Under the pieces are notes generated by a model. It had not been told where the DNA came from and ran no database searches. It saw only the letters and a list, made by a program, of their open reading frames with translations. A stretch of 64,000 bases of DNA from Pseudooceanicola nanhaiensis (GTDB lineage Bacteria > Pseudomonadota > Alphaproteobacteria > Rhodobacterales > Rhodobacteraceae): the NCBI RefSeq assembly GCF_020171315.1, contig NZ_JAIUZP010000004.1, positions 62,001-126,000 on the forward strand, given 5' to 3'. Position 1 is the first letter of the stretch, and the number at the start of each line of letters is the position of its first letter. Positions 25,343 through 34,383 of this stretch are shown here, piece by piece. The position numbers and the translations under genes were made by a program.

Positions 25343-26484
25343 GCCAGCACCCAGCCGTCCTCGGCCCCCCAGCTGACATGCACCTCGCTGCCGGGATCGG
25401 GCAGCACCTGCCCGGCCCGGTCAGGACAGCGCACCAGCATCACCTCGCCCGAGTCGAGTTCCACCTCGATCCGCAGCACCTCGCCCAGGAAGAGCGCCGA
25501 GCGCACCTTGGCGGGGATCGAGCCGGGCATCGCGGTCTCATGCAGGCGCAGCCGTTCGGGGCGCACCAGCACGGTCACGTTGCGGCCCGTCACCTCGTCG
25601 CGGCTTTCGGCGCGGAACTGGTGGCCGGTGCGGGTGCGCAGGGTCAGCGCGCCCCCCTCGCGGCGCAGGATCTCGGCCTCGACAAGGTTGCTCTCGCCGA
25701 TGAAGGAGGCCACGAAGCGGTTGCGCGGGCGGCGGTAGATCTCATCGGGCGTATCGACCTGGATGATCTTGCCCGCGTCCATCACCGCGATCCGGTCCGA
25801 CATGGTCAGCGCCTCGCTCTGGTCGTGGGTCACGAACAGGAAGGTGGAGCCGATGGTGCGGTGGATCTCGCGGATCTCGATCTGGATCGACTCGCGCAGC
25901 CGCCGGTCGAGGGCCGAGAGCGGTTCATCCATCAGCACCACCCGCGGGCGCATCACGATGGAACGCGCGATCGCCACCCGCTGCTGCTGGCCGCCCGACA
26001 TCTCCGAGGGCATCTTCTGCGCGTGGTCGGTCAGGCGCATCATCTCGAGCGTCTCGTGCACGCGGCGGTCGCTGGTAGCCCGGTCGAGCCCCGCCATCCG
26101 CATCGGGAAGGCCACGTTCTGCGCCACGGTCATGTTGGGGAAGAGCGCATAGCTCTGGAACACCATGCCAAAGCCGCGCTTGTGCACCGGCACGTTGTGG
26201 ATCGCCTTGCCATCCACGAGGATCTCGCCCGCGTTCAGCTGCTGGAAGCCCGCCAGCAGGTTCAGAAGCGTCGTCTTCCCACTGCCCGAGGGCCCCAGCA
26301 GCGTGACGAATTCACCCGGCTGGATGTCGAGGCTGATGTGGTCCGCGGCGGCGAAACTGCCGTAGCGCTTGACCGCGTCGCGAATGGAAATGCCCGAACC
26401 GATCCCGGTCTGCGGCTGCGGCCCCGCGCCGGGGACGGCAGCGGGATCAGAGGCGCCGGGGCGCTCTGCCAGGTTGACGATCAT
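25339..26484 (-). CDS. ABC transporter ATP-binding protein (PotA type)
   Basis: A 381-residue ABC ATPase with Walker A LLGPSGSGKTT (62-72), signature MSGGQQQRVAIARSIV, Walker B VVLMDEPLSALD and a C-terminal TOBE domain (residues about 290-380). It has a roughly 30-residue Pro/Gly-rich N-terminal extension before the usual start ISIRDAVKRYG. AGGGAGGAAAAC precedes the ATG at 26484. First gene of the minus-strand importer operon; a 17-bp inverted repeat lies 16 bp upstream of its start, between it and a predicted promoter. Confidence 0.92.
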   Translation of the reverse strand: MIVNLAERPGASDPAAVPGAGPQPQTGIGSGISIRDAVKRYGSFAAADHISLDIQPGEFVTLLGPSGSGKTTLLNLLAGFQQLNAGEILVDGKAIHNVPVHKRGFGMVFQSYALFPNMTVAQNVAFPMRMAGLDRATSDRRVHETLEMMRLTDHAQKMPSEMSGGQQQRVAIARSIVMRPRVVLMDEPLSALDRRLRESIQIEIREIHRTIGSTFLFVTHDQSEALTMSDRIAVMDAGKIIQVDTPDEIYRRPRNRFVASFIGESNLVEAEILRREGGALTLRTRTGHQFRAESRDEVTGRNVTVLVRPERLRLHETAMPGSIPAKVRSALFLGEVLRIEVELDSGEVMLVRCPDRAGQVLPDPGSEVHVSWGAEDGWVLA

Positions 26485-26499
26485 GTTTTCCTCCCTTGC

Positions 26500-26516
26500 G
26501 TTCCATATAATAGAAC
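26500..26516. promoter_or_regulatory. IclR-type operator candidate 1
   Basis: 17-bp inverted repeat GTTCC-ATATAAT-AGAAC (extended by GC on both ends, 26498-26518). It lies between the predicted minus-strand promoter and the ABC ATPase start, where a repressor would block transcription. A sister site with the same layout lies at 26657-26673. Confidence 0.6.
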
Positions 26517-26530
26517 GCTTTTCCGAGTTT

Positions 26531-26560
26531 TATCTTTGGGCACGATTCAAATTCTGTCAA
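26531..26560 (-). promoter_or_regulatory. Candidate promoter of the ABC importer operon
   Basis: On the minus strand TTGACA (26560-26555) is followed 17-20 nt later by AAAGATAAA, a fair -10 region, in AT-rich sequence. Transcription would begin near 26525, just before operator candidate 1. Prediction by eye. Confidence 0.45.
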
Positions 26561-26611
26561 TACCCGGGATTCCGCCGCGTCATTTGCGGCAGCGCAGCAT
26601 GAATTGGACGA

Positions 26612-26641
26612 TTGACAGCGACAAGGACGCGGGCCTATGGT
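26612..26641 (+). promoter_or_regulatory. Candidate promoter of the catabolic operon
   Basis: Consensus TTGACA at 26612-26617 and TATGGT at 26636-26641 with an 18-nt spacer, 65 bp upstream of the first CoA-transferase gene. Operator candidate 2 lies just downstream of the predicted start point. Confidence 0.5.
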
Positions 26642-26656
26642 CGATTTCGAAGCATC

Positions 26657-26673
26657 GTTCCGCAATTTGGAAC
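26657..26673. promoter_or_regulatory. IclR-type operator candidate 2
   Basis: 17-bp inverted repeat GTTCC-GCAATTT-GGAAC, same arm sequence and spacing as 26500-26516. It lies between the predicted promoter and the ribosome-binding site of the first catabolic gene. Confidence 0.6.
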
Positions 26674-26706
26674 ACGCGCCGGAGGGGCGCGAGGGAGGAG
26701 GACCCC

Positions 26707-27519
26707 ATGCAAAGCGACCTGAAAGGGATCGTCTCACGGATGCGCAGCGGCATGCGTATCGCGGTGCCGGTGGATTACGCCGGCGTCTCCATGGCGTTGA
26801 CCCGCCCGATGATCGAGGCCGGTCTGCGCGACCTCGATCTCGTCTGCGTGCCCACGGGCGGCCTGCAGGTCGACATGCTGGTGGGCGCAGGCTGCGTCCG
26901 CTCGGTCGAGACCAGCGCCGTCAGCCTCGGCGAGGCCGGGGGCGCGCCCCGGTTCAACGCCGCGGTGAAGGAGGGCAGCATCAAGGTGATCGACGCCACC
27001 TGCCCCGCCGTCCACGCGGGCCTGATCGCGGCGCAGAAGGGATCGCCCTTCCTGCCGCTGCGCGGGCTGATCGGCACCGATGTGCTGGCCAACCGCCCGG
27101 ATTGGACCGTGATCGACAACCCCTTGTCGGATCAGAAGGATCCCGTCGTGCTGATCCCCGCGATCCACCCCGACGTGGCGATCTTCCATGCGCCCATGGC
27201 GGATAGGCACGGCAACGTCTGGATCGGCCGCCGCCGCGAACTGGCCCCCATGGCCTATGCCGCGCGCGAGACCTACGTGACCGTCGACCGCATCGTCGAG
27301 GGCAACCTGCTGGCGGACGAGATGACCGGCGCCGGTGTCCTGCCCGCGCTCTATGTCTCTGCCGTGGCGGAGGCGCCGAAGGGCGCGTGGCCCTACGGGC
27401 TCTGGGGCGAATACAACGCCGATGTGGACGAGCTGAAGCGCTATGCCGCCGCCGCCCGCACGCAAGAGGGCTTTGACGCCTACATGTCCGAGACCGCGAA
27501 ACAGGGAGAGCCCGCATGA
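26707..27519 (+). CDS. CoA-transferase subunit A (glutaconate CoA-transferase-like)
   Basis: A 270-residue family I CoA-transferase alpha subunit. Visible features are a GMRIAVPVDYAGVSMALTRPMIEAG start, HAGLIAAQKGSPFLPLRGLIGTD and DRHGNVWIGRRRE, in the pattern of GctA-like subunits that move CoA between carboxylic acids. GGGAGGAGGACCCC precedes the ATG at 26707. It overlaps the beta subunit gene by 4 bp. First gene of an eleven-gene plus-strand run; its promoter and candidate operator are shared with the divergent importer operon. Donor and acceptor acids are unknown. Confidence 0.85.
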   Translation: MQSDLKGIVSRMRSGMRIAVPVDYAGVSMALTRPMIEAGLRDLDLVCVPTGGLQVDMLVGAGCVRSVETSAVSLGEAGGAPRFNAAVKEGSIKVIDATCPAVHAGLIAAQKGSPFLPLRGLIGTDVLANRPDWTVIDNPLSDQKDPVVLIPAIHPDVAIFHAPMADRHGNVWIGRRRELAPMAYAARETYVTVDRIVEGNLLADEMTGAGVLPALYVSAVAEAPKGAWPYGLWGEYNADVDELKRYAAAARTQEGFDAYMSETAKQGEPA

Positions 27520-28274
27520 GCAGCGTCCTGCCCCGCGAGATCCTGATCACCACCATTGCCCGGCTGCTGGAGGGCGTGCGCCACGTGGCCGTCGGCGCGT
27601 CGTCCCCGATGCCTGCCGCGGGGGCCATGCTGCGCCGCGCACTGGACGAGAAGGAGCGCACCGTGCGCCTCTCGATCCTCGGCTCGGTGGAGCACAACTT
27701 CTTCACCAACGGGTCGTGCGAGCTCTTCGACAGTGCCGGACAGGGGCGAATCGATGCCTTCTTCCTCGGCGGTGGCCAGATCGACGGACAGGCCAACGTG
27801 AACCTCGTAGGTGTAGGTGACTACCCGCAGGTCAAGGTCCGCTGGCCCGGGTCCTTCGGCTCGGCCTATCTCTACTTCGTGGTGCCCAAGGTGATCCTCT
27901 TCCGCGAGGAACACACCCCCCGCGTCATGGTGGAAAAGGTCGATTTCGTCTCCGCTCCCGGTTTCTCGGACCCCGAGGTCTACCGCCCCGGCGGCCCGGT
28001 GGCCCTGCTGACCGGCAAGGGGCTCTTCAGCTTCGACAAGACGCGCCCCGGCTTCACGTTGGAAAGCACCCACGAGGGTGAGAGCCTCGCCTCGATCCAG
28101 GAGGCAACGGGCTTTGCCTTCGAACATGCCGACAGCGTGCCCCAGACGCCCGCGCCCGATGCGGCCACGCTGAAGCTGCTGCGCAGCCGCGTGCTGGACG
28201 AGCTGGAAGAGACCTACCCCGCCTTTGCCGCAGACTGGCGCCGCGACCTTGCCGCGCTGTCGGTTCCGGCCTGA
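27516..28274 (+). CDS. CoA-transferase subunit B
   Basis: A 252-residue partner of the preceding subunit. It has the beta-subunit pattern ARLLEGVRHVAVGASSPMPAAGAMLRR, then SVEHNFFTNGSCELFD (around residue 66, the region that carries the catalytic Glu in this family), GGGQIDGQANVNLVGVG, and FREEHTPRVMVEKVDF. ATGA overlap with the alpha gene implies coupled translation and a heteromer. A 79-bp gap to the next gene holds no clear terminator. Confidence 0.85.
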   Translation: MSSVLPREILITTIARLLEGVRHVAVGASSPMPAAGAMLRRALDEKERTVRLSILGSVEHNFFTNGSCELFDSAGQGRIDAFFLGGGQIDGQANVNLVGVGDYPQVKVRWPGSFGSAYLYFVVPKVILFREEHTPRVMVEKVDFVSAPGFSDPEVYRPGGPVALLTGKGLFSFDKTRPGFTLESTHEGESLASIQEATGFAFEHADSVPQTPAPDAATLKLLRSRVLDELEETYPAFAADWRRDLAALSVPA

Positions 28275-28353
28275 GCGCGACCTGCCTGCGACCAAACGCT
28301 GAGCGGCCCGGCCCCGGGCCCCTCCCACGCCCCCTGACGAGACGGAGAGCTTC

Positions 28354-29553
28354 ATGATCCCCCGCACCGGTTCCCTTGCCAATCTCAAGGTCATCGACGC
28401 CAGCCGTGTCCTCGGCGGCCCTTACTGCGGGCAGATCCTCGCAGACCACGGCGCCGACGTGATCAAGCTGGAGCCGCCCGCGGGGGATGAGACCCGTGGC
28501 TGGGGCCCGCCCTTCCTCGACGGGGCGGCGAGCTATTTCCAGGGCCTGAACCGCAACAAGCGCGGCATCGCCGTGGACCTGTCGCAGGACGCGGGACGCG
28601 ACCTGCTGCTGGAGCTGCTGGCGGGCGCGGATGTCTTCATCGAGAACTTCAAGACCGGCACGCTGGAACGCTGGGGCCTTGGCTACGACGAACTGTCGGA
28701 GCGGTTTCCCAAGCTGATCCATTGCCGGGTCTCCGGCTTTGGCGCCGATGGCCCCATGGGCGGGCTGCCGGGCTATGACGCCGCGATCCAGGCGCTTTGC
28801 GGGATCATGAGCGTGAACGGCGAAAAGGGCGGCGAGGCGACCCGCGTCGGCCTGCCCGTGGTGGACATGGTGACGGGCCTCAACGCGGCGCTCGGCGTCT
28901 GCATGGCGCTGAACGAACGCGCGCAGAGCGGCAAGGGCCAGTTCGTCGAGGCGACGCTTTATGACTGCGGTGTCTCGCTGCTGCACCCGCATCTGCCGAA
29001 CTACTACCTCTCGGGCAAGGTCGCGGCGCCCACGGGCAACGCGCATCCCAACATCTGCCCCTATGACACCTACCAGACCAAGGATGCGCCGCTGTTCCTC
29101 GCTGTCGGCAACAACCGCCAGTTCGCCAAGCTCTGCGCCACCATCGGGCGGCCCGAGATCGCCGAGGACCCGCGCTTTGCCTCGAACGCCGACCGGCTGG
29201 CACATCAGGATGCGCTGAAGGTCGAACTGGAGGCCGCGATGGCCAGCCACGACTGCGCCACCCTGTCCGAGACCCTGATCCGCACCGGCGTCCCCTGCGG
29301 CGCGGTCCGCACCATCGACCAGGTGGTCGAGGACCCACACACAAAACACCGCGAGATGGTGGTGGACATCGGCGCCTATCGCGGCACCGGCAGCCCGATC
29401 AAGCTGTCGCGTACCCCGGTCAGCTACCGCACCGCCCCGCCCCGCTTTGCCCAGCATACCGCCGAGGTCATGGCGCAGTACGGGCTGGACACGGAGCGGT
29501 TCGCGGATGTGCTGCCGGGGCTGGACCCGGTGAAAACCGACGAGACCGCCTGA
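28354..29553 (+). CDS. CaiB/BaiF family (type III) CoA-transferase
   Basis: A 399-residue CaiB/BaiF protein. The family start NLKVIDASRVLGGPYCGQILADHGADVIKLE and the LNRNKRGIAVDLSQDAGRDLLLELLAGADVFIENFKTGTLERWGLGYDEL stretch are intact; the catalytic Asp is in LPVVDMVTG (residue about 170). These enzymes transfer CoA between acyl groups, often in carnitine, oxalate or aromatic acid routes. A second CoA transferase beside a two-subunit one and an acyl-CoA ligase shows the pathway depends on CoA activation. The single-domain length argues against DddD, which is about twice as long. Confidence 0.92.
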   Translation: MIPRTGSLANLKVIDASRVLGGPYCGQILADHGADVIKLEPPAGDETRGWGPPFLDGAASYFQGLNRNKRGIAVDLSQDAGRDLLLELLAGADVFIENFKTGTLERWGLGYDELSERFPKLIHCRVSGFGADGPMGGLPGYDAAIQALCGIMSVNGEKGGEATRVGLPVVDMVTGLNAALGVCMALNERAQSGKGQFVEATLYDCGVSLLHPHLPNYYLSGKVAAPTGNAHPNICPYDTYQTKDAPLFLAVGNNRQFAKLCATIGRPEIAEDPRFASNADRLAHQDALKVELEAAMASHDCATLSETLIRTGVPCGAVRTIDQVVEDPHTKHREMVVDIGAYRGTGSPIKLSRTPVSYRTAPPRFAQHTAEVMAQYGLDTERFADVLPGLDPVKTDETA

Positions 29554-29563
29554 GGAGGCCGCG

Positions 29564-30622
29564 ATGAGCACGCTTGAGACGAAACCCCTCACCATCGGCG
29601 TCATCGGCGACGGCTTCATGAAACCCGCCCGGTTTCAGGAGGCGCTGGAGGCGCGGCTGGGATCGCGTCCGGTGGACTATCGGCAGATGGAGGTCGACTG
29701 GCCCCTGAAGGCCAAGACCACCAAGTATGACCCCACCCTGCCGGTGGCGGAATTCCTCGGCCGGCCGGAGGAGTATTTCGGCTTCCTCGAGGGGCTCGAC
29801 ATCCTTGTGACCCACCTCGCGCCGATCACGGCGGAGAGCCTGAAACACGCCCCCGACCTCCGCCTCATCGCCGTGTCCCGCGGCGGGCCGGTGAACATCG
29901 AGATGGCGGCGGCGCGCGAGCGCGGCATCACCGTGATCAACACGCCCGGGCGCAATGCCTCGGCGGTGGCGGAATTCACCGTGGCCTCGCTACTGGCGGA
30001 GACGCGTAACCTGATCCGTGGCCACCTTGCCGTGCAGGCGGGCACCTTCAGCCGCGATTACTACCACTACGACAACGCAGGCCCCGAGCTGTGCGAGCTG
30101 ACGGTGGGCATCGTGGGCTATGGCGACATCGGCACGCGGGTGGCCAAGCTGCTCCAGCCCTTCGGCTGTTCGATCCTGATCTACGACCCGTTCAAGCCGC
30201 TGACGGAGCAGGAGATCGCGGACGGTTACGAAAAGGCCGAACTGGACGAGCTGATGGCGCGTGCCGACGTGATCACCCTGCACCCCCGGGTGACGGAAGA
30301 GACCAAGGGCATGATCAGCCGCGAGCGGATCGCGATGATGAAACCCGGCGGCTACATCGTGAACACCACGCGCGGGCAGGTGCTAGATTACGACGCGCTC
30401 TACGATGCGCTCGTCTCGGGCCACCTGAAGGGGGCCGCGCTCGACACCTTCACGCCCGAGCCGCCGCCCGCCGACATGCCGCTGCTGCAACTGCCCAACG
30501 TGACGCTCTCGCCGCATATCGCGGGGGCCTCGCGCTACTCGGCCAAGAAGGCCGCCACCCTGATCGCGGAGGACGTGGCCCGGTTCCTGGCCGGCGACAC
30601 CCCGCGCCATCTGTGCAAGTGA
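29564..30622 (+). CDS. D-isomer 2-hydroxyacid dehydrogenase
   Basis: A 352-residue NAD(P)-dependent dehydrogenase of the phosphoglycerate dehydrogenase-like group. The dinucleotide-binding motif VGIVGYGDIGTRVAKLL (about 180-196) and the catalytic stretches NTTRGQVLDYDALYDAL (Arg), TPEPPPADMPLL (Glu) and LSPHIAGAS (His) are present. The N-terminal half differs from SerA but keeps the NTPGRNASAVAEFTVASLL hinge. It has a 10-bp gap on each side (CaiB gene and class II aldolase gene). Together with the next two genes it looks like a sugar-acid route: oxidise, phosphorylate, cleave. Confidence 0.9.
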   Translation: MSTLETKPLTIGVIGDGFMKPARFQEALEARLGSRPVDYRQMEVDWPLKAKTTKYDPTLPVAEFLGRPEEYFGFLEGLDILVTHLAPITAESLKHAPDLRLIAVSRGGPVNIEMAAARERGITVINTPGRNASAVAEFTVASLLAETRNLIRGHLAVQAGTFSRDYYHYDNAGPELCELTVGIVGYGDIGTRVAKLLQPFGCSILIYDPFKPLTEQEIADGYEKAELDELMARADVITLHPRVTEETKGMISRERIAMMKPGGYIVNTTRGQVLDYDALYDALVSGHLKGAALDTFTPEPPPADMPLLQLPNVTLSPHIAGASRYSAKKAATLIAEDVARFLAGDTPRHLCK

Positions 30623-30632
30623 GGAGGGACAG

Positions 30633-31310
30633 ATGACCGACGAGGAATACGCACTCCGCGAGGAGCTGATCAAGGCCTGCCAGGCGATGAACGGCCTTGG
30701 CATCAACAAGGGCACGTCCGGCAATATCTCGGTCCGGCACGGCGACGGCTTCCTGATCTCGCCCACCGGCATCCCCTATGACCAGCTGACGCCCGAACAT
30801 GTGGTGGCGATGACCTGGGACGCGACCTTCGAGGGCGATGTGCTGCCGTCGAGCGAATGGCGCTTCCACCGCGACATCCTGCAGGCCCGCCCCGACCTGA
30901 ACGCCGTGGTGCACACCCATTCGACCAAGGCGACCTCGGTCTCGATCCTGGGCCGCGACATTCCCGCGATCCACTATTCCATCGCCGCCGCCGGGGGCGA
31001 CAGCATCCGCTGCGCACCCTACGAGATCTTCGGCTCGCAGGAGCTGGCGGATCAGGTGGTCAAGGCGCTGGAGGGCCGCCGCGCCTGCCTGATGGAACAT
31101 CACGGCGTCATCGCGGCCCATGTCTCGATCGCGCGCGCGCTCTCCCTCGCCGTGACGGTGGAGGAACTGGCGACGCAGCTGCTGCTCCTGCTGCCGATGG
31201 GCGAGCCGCCTGCCCTCTCCGAGGCGCAGATCGCCGAGGTGCTGGTGAAGTTCAAGACCTACGGCCAGCAGAGCCCCGGCACGCTGGAAGGGCTGCGCAA
31301 GGCGTCCTGA
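30633..31310 (+). CDS. Class II aldolase/adducin family protein
   Basis: A 225-residue zinc aldolase-type protein like fuculose-1-phosphate aldolase. Typical features are GTSGNISVRHGDGFLISPTGIPYDQL (residues about 27-52), the zinc histidines of VVHTHSTKATSVSI and the MEHHGVIA motif. It probably splits a phosphorylated sugar or sugar acid into a C2 or C3 aldehyde and a three-carbon phosphate. It precedes the FGGY kinase gene by 3 bp, matching a kinase-aldolase pair as in fucose, rhamnose or erythrulose-type routes. Confidence 0.9.
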   Translation: MTDEEYALREELIKACQAMNGLGINKGTSGNISVRHGDGFLISPTGIPYDQLTPEHVVAMTWDATFEGDVLPSSEWRFHRDILQARPDLNAVVHTHSTKATSVSILGRDIPAIHYSIAAAGGDSIRCAPYEIFGSQELADQVVKALEGRRACLMEHHGVIAAHVSIARALSLAVTVEELATQLLLLLPMGEPPALSEAQIAEVLVKFKTYGQQSPGTLEGLRKAS

Positions 31311-31313
31311 TCC

Positions 31314-32822
31314 ATGACCCGCTTCCTGATCTGTCTCGACAGCGGCACCACGGCGGTCAAGGCTGCGGCCTTCGACCTCGCGGGGCATCTGCTGGCCTCG
31401 GCCGAACGGCCGAACACCGCGCTGCGCCGTGAGGGCGCACGGGTCGAGCAGGACATGGAGGCAAGCCGCGACCTCGCCATGGCGGTGCTGCGCGACGTGG
31501 CTGCGCAGGCGCAGGGCCGGCCCGAGGGGCTGATCCTCACCGGTCAGGGCGACGGGCTCTGGCCCGTGGATGCCGAGGGCCGCCCGGTCGGTCCTGCCTT
31601 CACATGGCTTGACGGGCGGGCGCGCGCGCTCGCCGCCGCCATGGCGCCCGCGCTCGACGCGATCGAGGCTGTCACCGGCGCCCGCCCCACCGCCGCCGCG
31701 CAATCGCTGCAACTGCTCTGGCTGCAACAGAATGCGCCCGAACGCTTTGCCCGCATCACCCATGCCCTGCGGCTGAAGGACTGGCTCTTCTACACGCTCA
31801 CCGGCACATTGCTGGCAGAGCCCACCGCCGCCCTGCCCGTCTGGGGCAGCTGGCGCAGCGGTGAGACCTCCCGCCTTGTGCAGGAGGCCCTCGGCCTGAC
31901 CCGCGGGGTCGAGCTGCAACCCGCCTTCGCCCCCGTGGGCGAGGCCCGCGCCGCGCTCTCACCCACTGCGGCCGCGATGACCGGCCTGCCCGCCGGGCTG
32001 CCGGTGCTGCTGGGGCCGGGCGACGTGCAGTCCACGCTGATCGGCCTCGGCCTTGGCACACGGCCCGAAGTCACCCGCGCCTCGGTCTTCGGGACCAGCG
32101 CGATCCACGCCTGCCTGCTCGACGATCCCGACACGATGCCCGAGGCACCGCGCGGGGCGATGGTGCAGAAATACGTGCTCGGCGAGGGCTACCTCTGCTT
32201 CCACCCCTGTTTCAACGGGGCGACGGTGCTGGCCCATCTGGGCGGCGTCTTCCGCGATCCCGTCACGCCACATGAGCCCGCCTATTCCCCGCTGATCCTG
32301 CATCCCTTCCTCGAACCGGGGGGCGAACGCGCGCCCTGGACCGATCCGCAGGCCTCCGGCGCGCTCTTCGGCCTGACCGCCGCCACCACGCCCGCACAGG
32401 TCGCCTGGGCCGGGCGCGAGGCGCTCGCCTTCGTGGCCTGCACGTCGCACGCGATGATGGGCGCCCCCGGCGGGGCGCTCTCTCTCGGCGGCGGGCTGGC
32501 GCGGGATGCAGCGTTCGCCCGCTTCCTCGCCACCTGCACCGGGGTGCCGGTGCTGCGCTCGCCCACCGCCCATGCCGGGCCGCGCGGCCTTGCGGCCATC
32601 GCCGCGACCCACCTGCTGGGCGCCGGTCCGCAGGACATCGCCCTGCACTGGATCGGCCCGGCGGAAGAACGGCTGATGCCGGACAGCGGCCCCGTGGCGG
32701 ACTACGCACAGGGCAAATACGCCGCCTTCCGGCAGCTCATCGACACCACCCGGCCCCATTGGGCCGCGCTTTCAGATCTCGCGGCCAAGGCCGCCCCCCT
32801 GCACGACAAGGAATACGCATGA
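31314..32822 (+). CDS. FGGY family carbohydrate kinase
   Basis: A 502-residue sugar kinase. N-terminal ATPase motif FLICLDSGTTAVKAAAFDLAG, the LILTGQGDGLWPVD segment (similar in style to erythritol-kinase relatives), WLDGRARAL and the C-terminal LSLGGGLARDAAFARFLATCTG are all in place. It phosphorylates a sugar, polyol or sugar acid for the class II aldolase encoded 3 bp upstream. Its stop overlaps the start of the TPP enzyme gene (ATGA). The substrate cannot be named. Confidence 0.9.
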   Translation: MTRFLICLDSGTTAVKAAAFDLAGHLLASAERPNTALRREGARVEQDMEASRDLAMAVLRDVAAQAQGRPEGLILTGQGDGLWPVDAEGRPVGPAFTWLDGRARALAAAMAPALDAIEAVTGARPTAAAQSLQLLWLQQNAPERFARITHALRLKDWLFYTLTGTLLAEPTAALPVWGSWRSGETSRLVQEALGLTRGVELQPAFAPVGEARAALSPTAAAMTGLPAGLPVLLGPGDVQSTLIGLGLGTRPEVTRASVFGTSAIHACLLDDPDTMPEAPRGAMVQKYVLGEGYLCFHPCFNGATVLAHLGGVFRDPVTPHEPAYSPLILHPFLEPGGERAPWTDPQASGALFGLTAATTPAQVAWAGREALAFVACTSHAMMGAPGGALSLGGGLARDAAFARFLATCTGVPVLRSPTAHAGPRGLAAIAATHLLGAGPQDIALHWIGPAEERLMPDSGPVADYAQGKYAAFRQLIDTTRPHWAALSDLAAKAAPLHDKEYA

Positions 32823-34372
32823 CCATCGGCGCCGACCTGCTTTGCGAAACCCTGCTGGCCAACGGGATCGACACCTGTTTCGCCAACCCCGGTACCTCCG
32901 AGATGCACTTCGTGGCCGCCCTCGACCGGCAGCCCCGGATGCGCTGCGTGCTGGGCCTCTTCGAGGGCGTGGTGACCGGCGCCGCCGACGGCTATGCCCG
33001 CATGGCCGAGAAGCCCGCCGCCACGCTGCTGCACCTCGGGCCGGGCCTCGCCAACGGGCTGGCCAACGTCCACAACGCCAAGCGCGCGAACACGCCGATG
33101 GTGAACGTGGTGGGCGATCACGCGACCTATCACCTTGCCCTCGACGCGCCGCTGACCTCGGACATCGACAGCCTCGCCGCGCCGATGTCGCACTGGGTCG
33201 GACGGGCGGACAGCCCCGACACGGTCGTGGACCGCACCGAGGAGGCCATCGCCGAGGCGATGACCGCGCCGGGCCGGATCGCCACGCTGATCCTGCATGC
33301 CGATGCCTCCTGGGGTGCCGCGCAGCAGGCGGTGCCCGCCGCCCTGATCCCGCCCGCGCCGCTGCCCCCCGAGGCCGCGCAGATCCGCGCGGCCGCACAG
33401 GCCCTGCGCAACGGCAAGAGCACGACGATCATCATCTCCGGCAAGGCCCTGCGCGCGGAGCAGCAGGCGGTGCTGGACCGGATCGCCCGCAAGACCGGCG
33501 CGCGGCTGATCGCGCAGCAGTCGAACGGGCGGATGGAACGGGGTGCGGGCCGCCCGCTGCTCGACCGGGTGCCCTACAAGATCGAACTGGCGCTCAAGAC
33601 CTTTGCCGAGACGGAACAGGTGATCCTGATCTCGGCCAAGTCGCCCGTCGGCTTCTTTGCCTATCCCGGCCAGCCCGGCGACATGCTGCCCGAGGGCTGC
33701 ACCGTCATCGACATGGCCACCGGCGCCCATGACGTGCCCGCCGCCATCGCGGCACTGGCCGACGAGGTGGGCCTTGCGGATGCGCCCGCGGCACAGTTGG
33801 CCGCGCGTGGGGCGCCCGACATGCCCACCGGCGCGCTGACCCCCGATGTCATCGCCATCGCCCTGGCCCGCCACATGCCCGACCACGCGATCATCTGCGA
33901 TGAAAGCGTCTCTTCCGGGCGGGACTTCTTCCGCACCACCTATGGCGCGGCACCGCATGACTTTCTGCAACTGACCGGCGGAGCCATCGGCCTTGGCCTG
34001 CCGATGGCCACCGGCGCCGCCGTCGCCTGCCCCGACCGCAAGGTGATCTCGCTGCAGGCGGATGGCTCGGGCATGTACACGGTGCAGGCGCTCTGGACGC
34101 AGGCACGCGAGCGGCTGGACGTGGTGACCATCGTCTTTGCCAACCGGCGCTACAACATCCTGCATGGTGAATTGAAAGGCGTCGGTGCCGGGGACCCCGG
34201 TGAAAATGCACGCAAGATGTTGGATTTGGATGACCCCGCGCTCAACTGGGTGCAAATGGCAAACGGAATGGGGGTCGAAGCGGCCCGCGCCGACACTGCA
34301 GAGGGCTTTGCCGACCTGCTGTCCGCCGCCCTGTCCCGCCCCGGCCCCTTCCTGATCGAAGCCATGATCTGA
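32819..34372 (+). CDS. Thiamine-diphosphate-dependent enzyme (acetolactate synthase large subunit/benzoylformate decarboxylase-like)
   Basis: A 517-residue TPP enzyme. The conserved catalytic Glu lies in FEGVVTGAADGYAR, and the cofactor motif reads ADGSGMYTVQALW ... VFANRRYN where GDGS...NN is usual. The start at 32819 overlaps the kinase stop (ATGA); an extended start at 32759 would overlap it by 64 bp and is not preferred. No small regulatory subunit gene is nearby, so a catabolic 2-oxoacid decarboxylase or lyase is more likely than branched-chain amino acid synthesis. It fits decarboxylation of a 2-oxoacid made by the 2-hydroxyacid dehydrogenase. Confidence 0.87.
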   Translation: MTIGADLLCETLLANGIDTCFANPGTSEMHFVAALDRQPRMRCVLGLFEGVVTGAADGYARMAEKPAATLLHLGPGLANGLANVHNAKRANTPMVNVVGDHATYHLALDAPLTSDIDSLAAPMSHWVGRADSPDTVVDRTEEAIAEAMTAPGRIATLILHADASWGAAQQAVPAALIPPAPLPPEAAQIRAAAQALRNGKSTTIIISGKALRAEQQAVLDRIARKTGARLIAQQSNGRMERGAGRPLLDRVPYKIELALKTFAETEQVILISAKSPVGFFAYPGQPGDMLPEGCTVIDMATGAHDVPAAIAALADEVGLADAPAAQLAARGAPDMPTGALTPDVIAIALARHMPDHAIICDESVSSGRDFFRTTYGAAPHDFLQLTGGAIGLGLPMATGAAVACPDRKVISLQADGSGMYTVQALWTQARERLDVVTIVFANRRYNILHGELKGVGAGDPGENARKMLDLDDPALNWVQMANGMGVEAARADTAEGFADLLSAALSRPGPFLIEAMI

Positions 34373-34383
34373 GGGATCGACAT

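Noticed and set aside
22184-25738. 1184-residue open frame on the plus strand
   Set aside because: Antisense to the ABC binding-protein and permease genes; composition (HHRQQ-rich) is that of a GC-rich shadow frame.
32819-34372. Branched-chain acetolactate synthase (IlvB/IlvI)
   Set aside because: No small subunit gene follows and the context is catabolic; a 2-oxoacid decarboxylase/lyase role is more likely.
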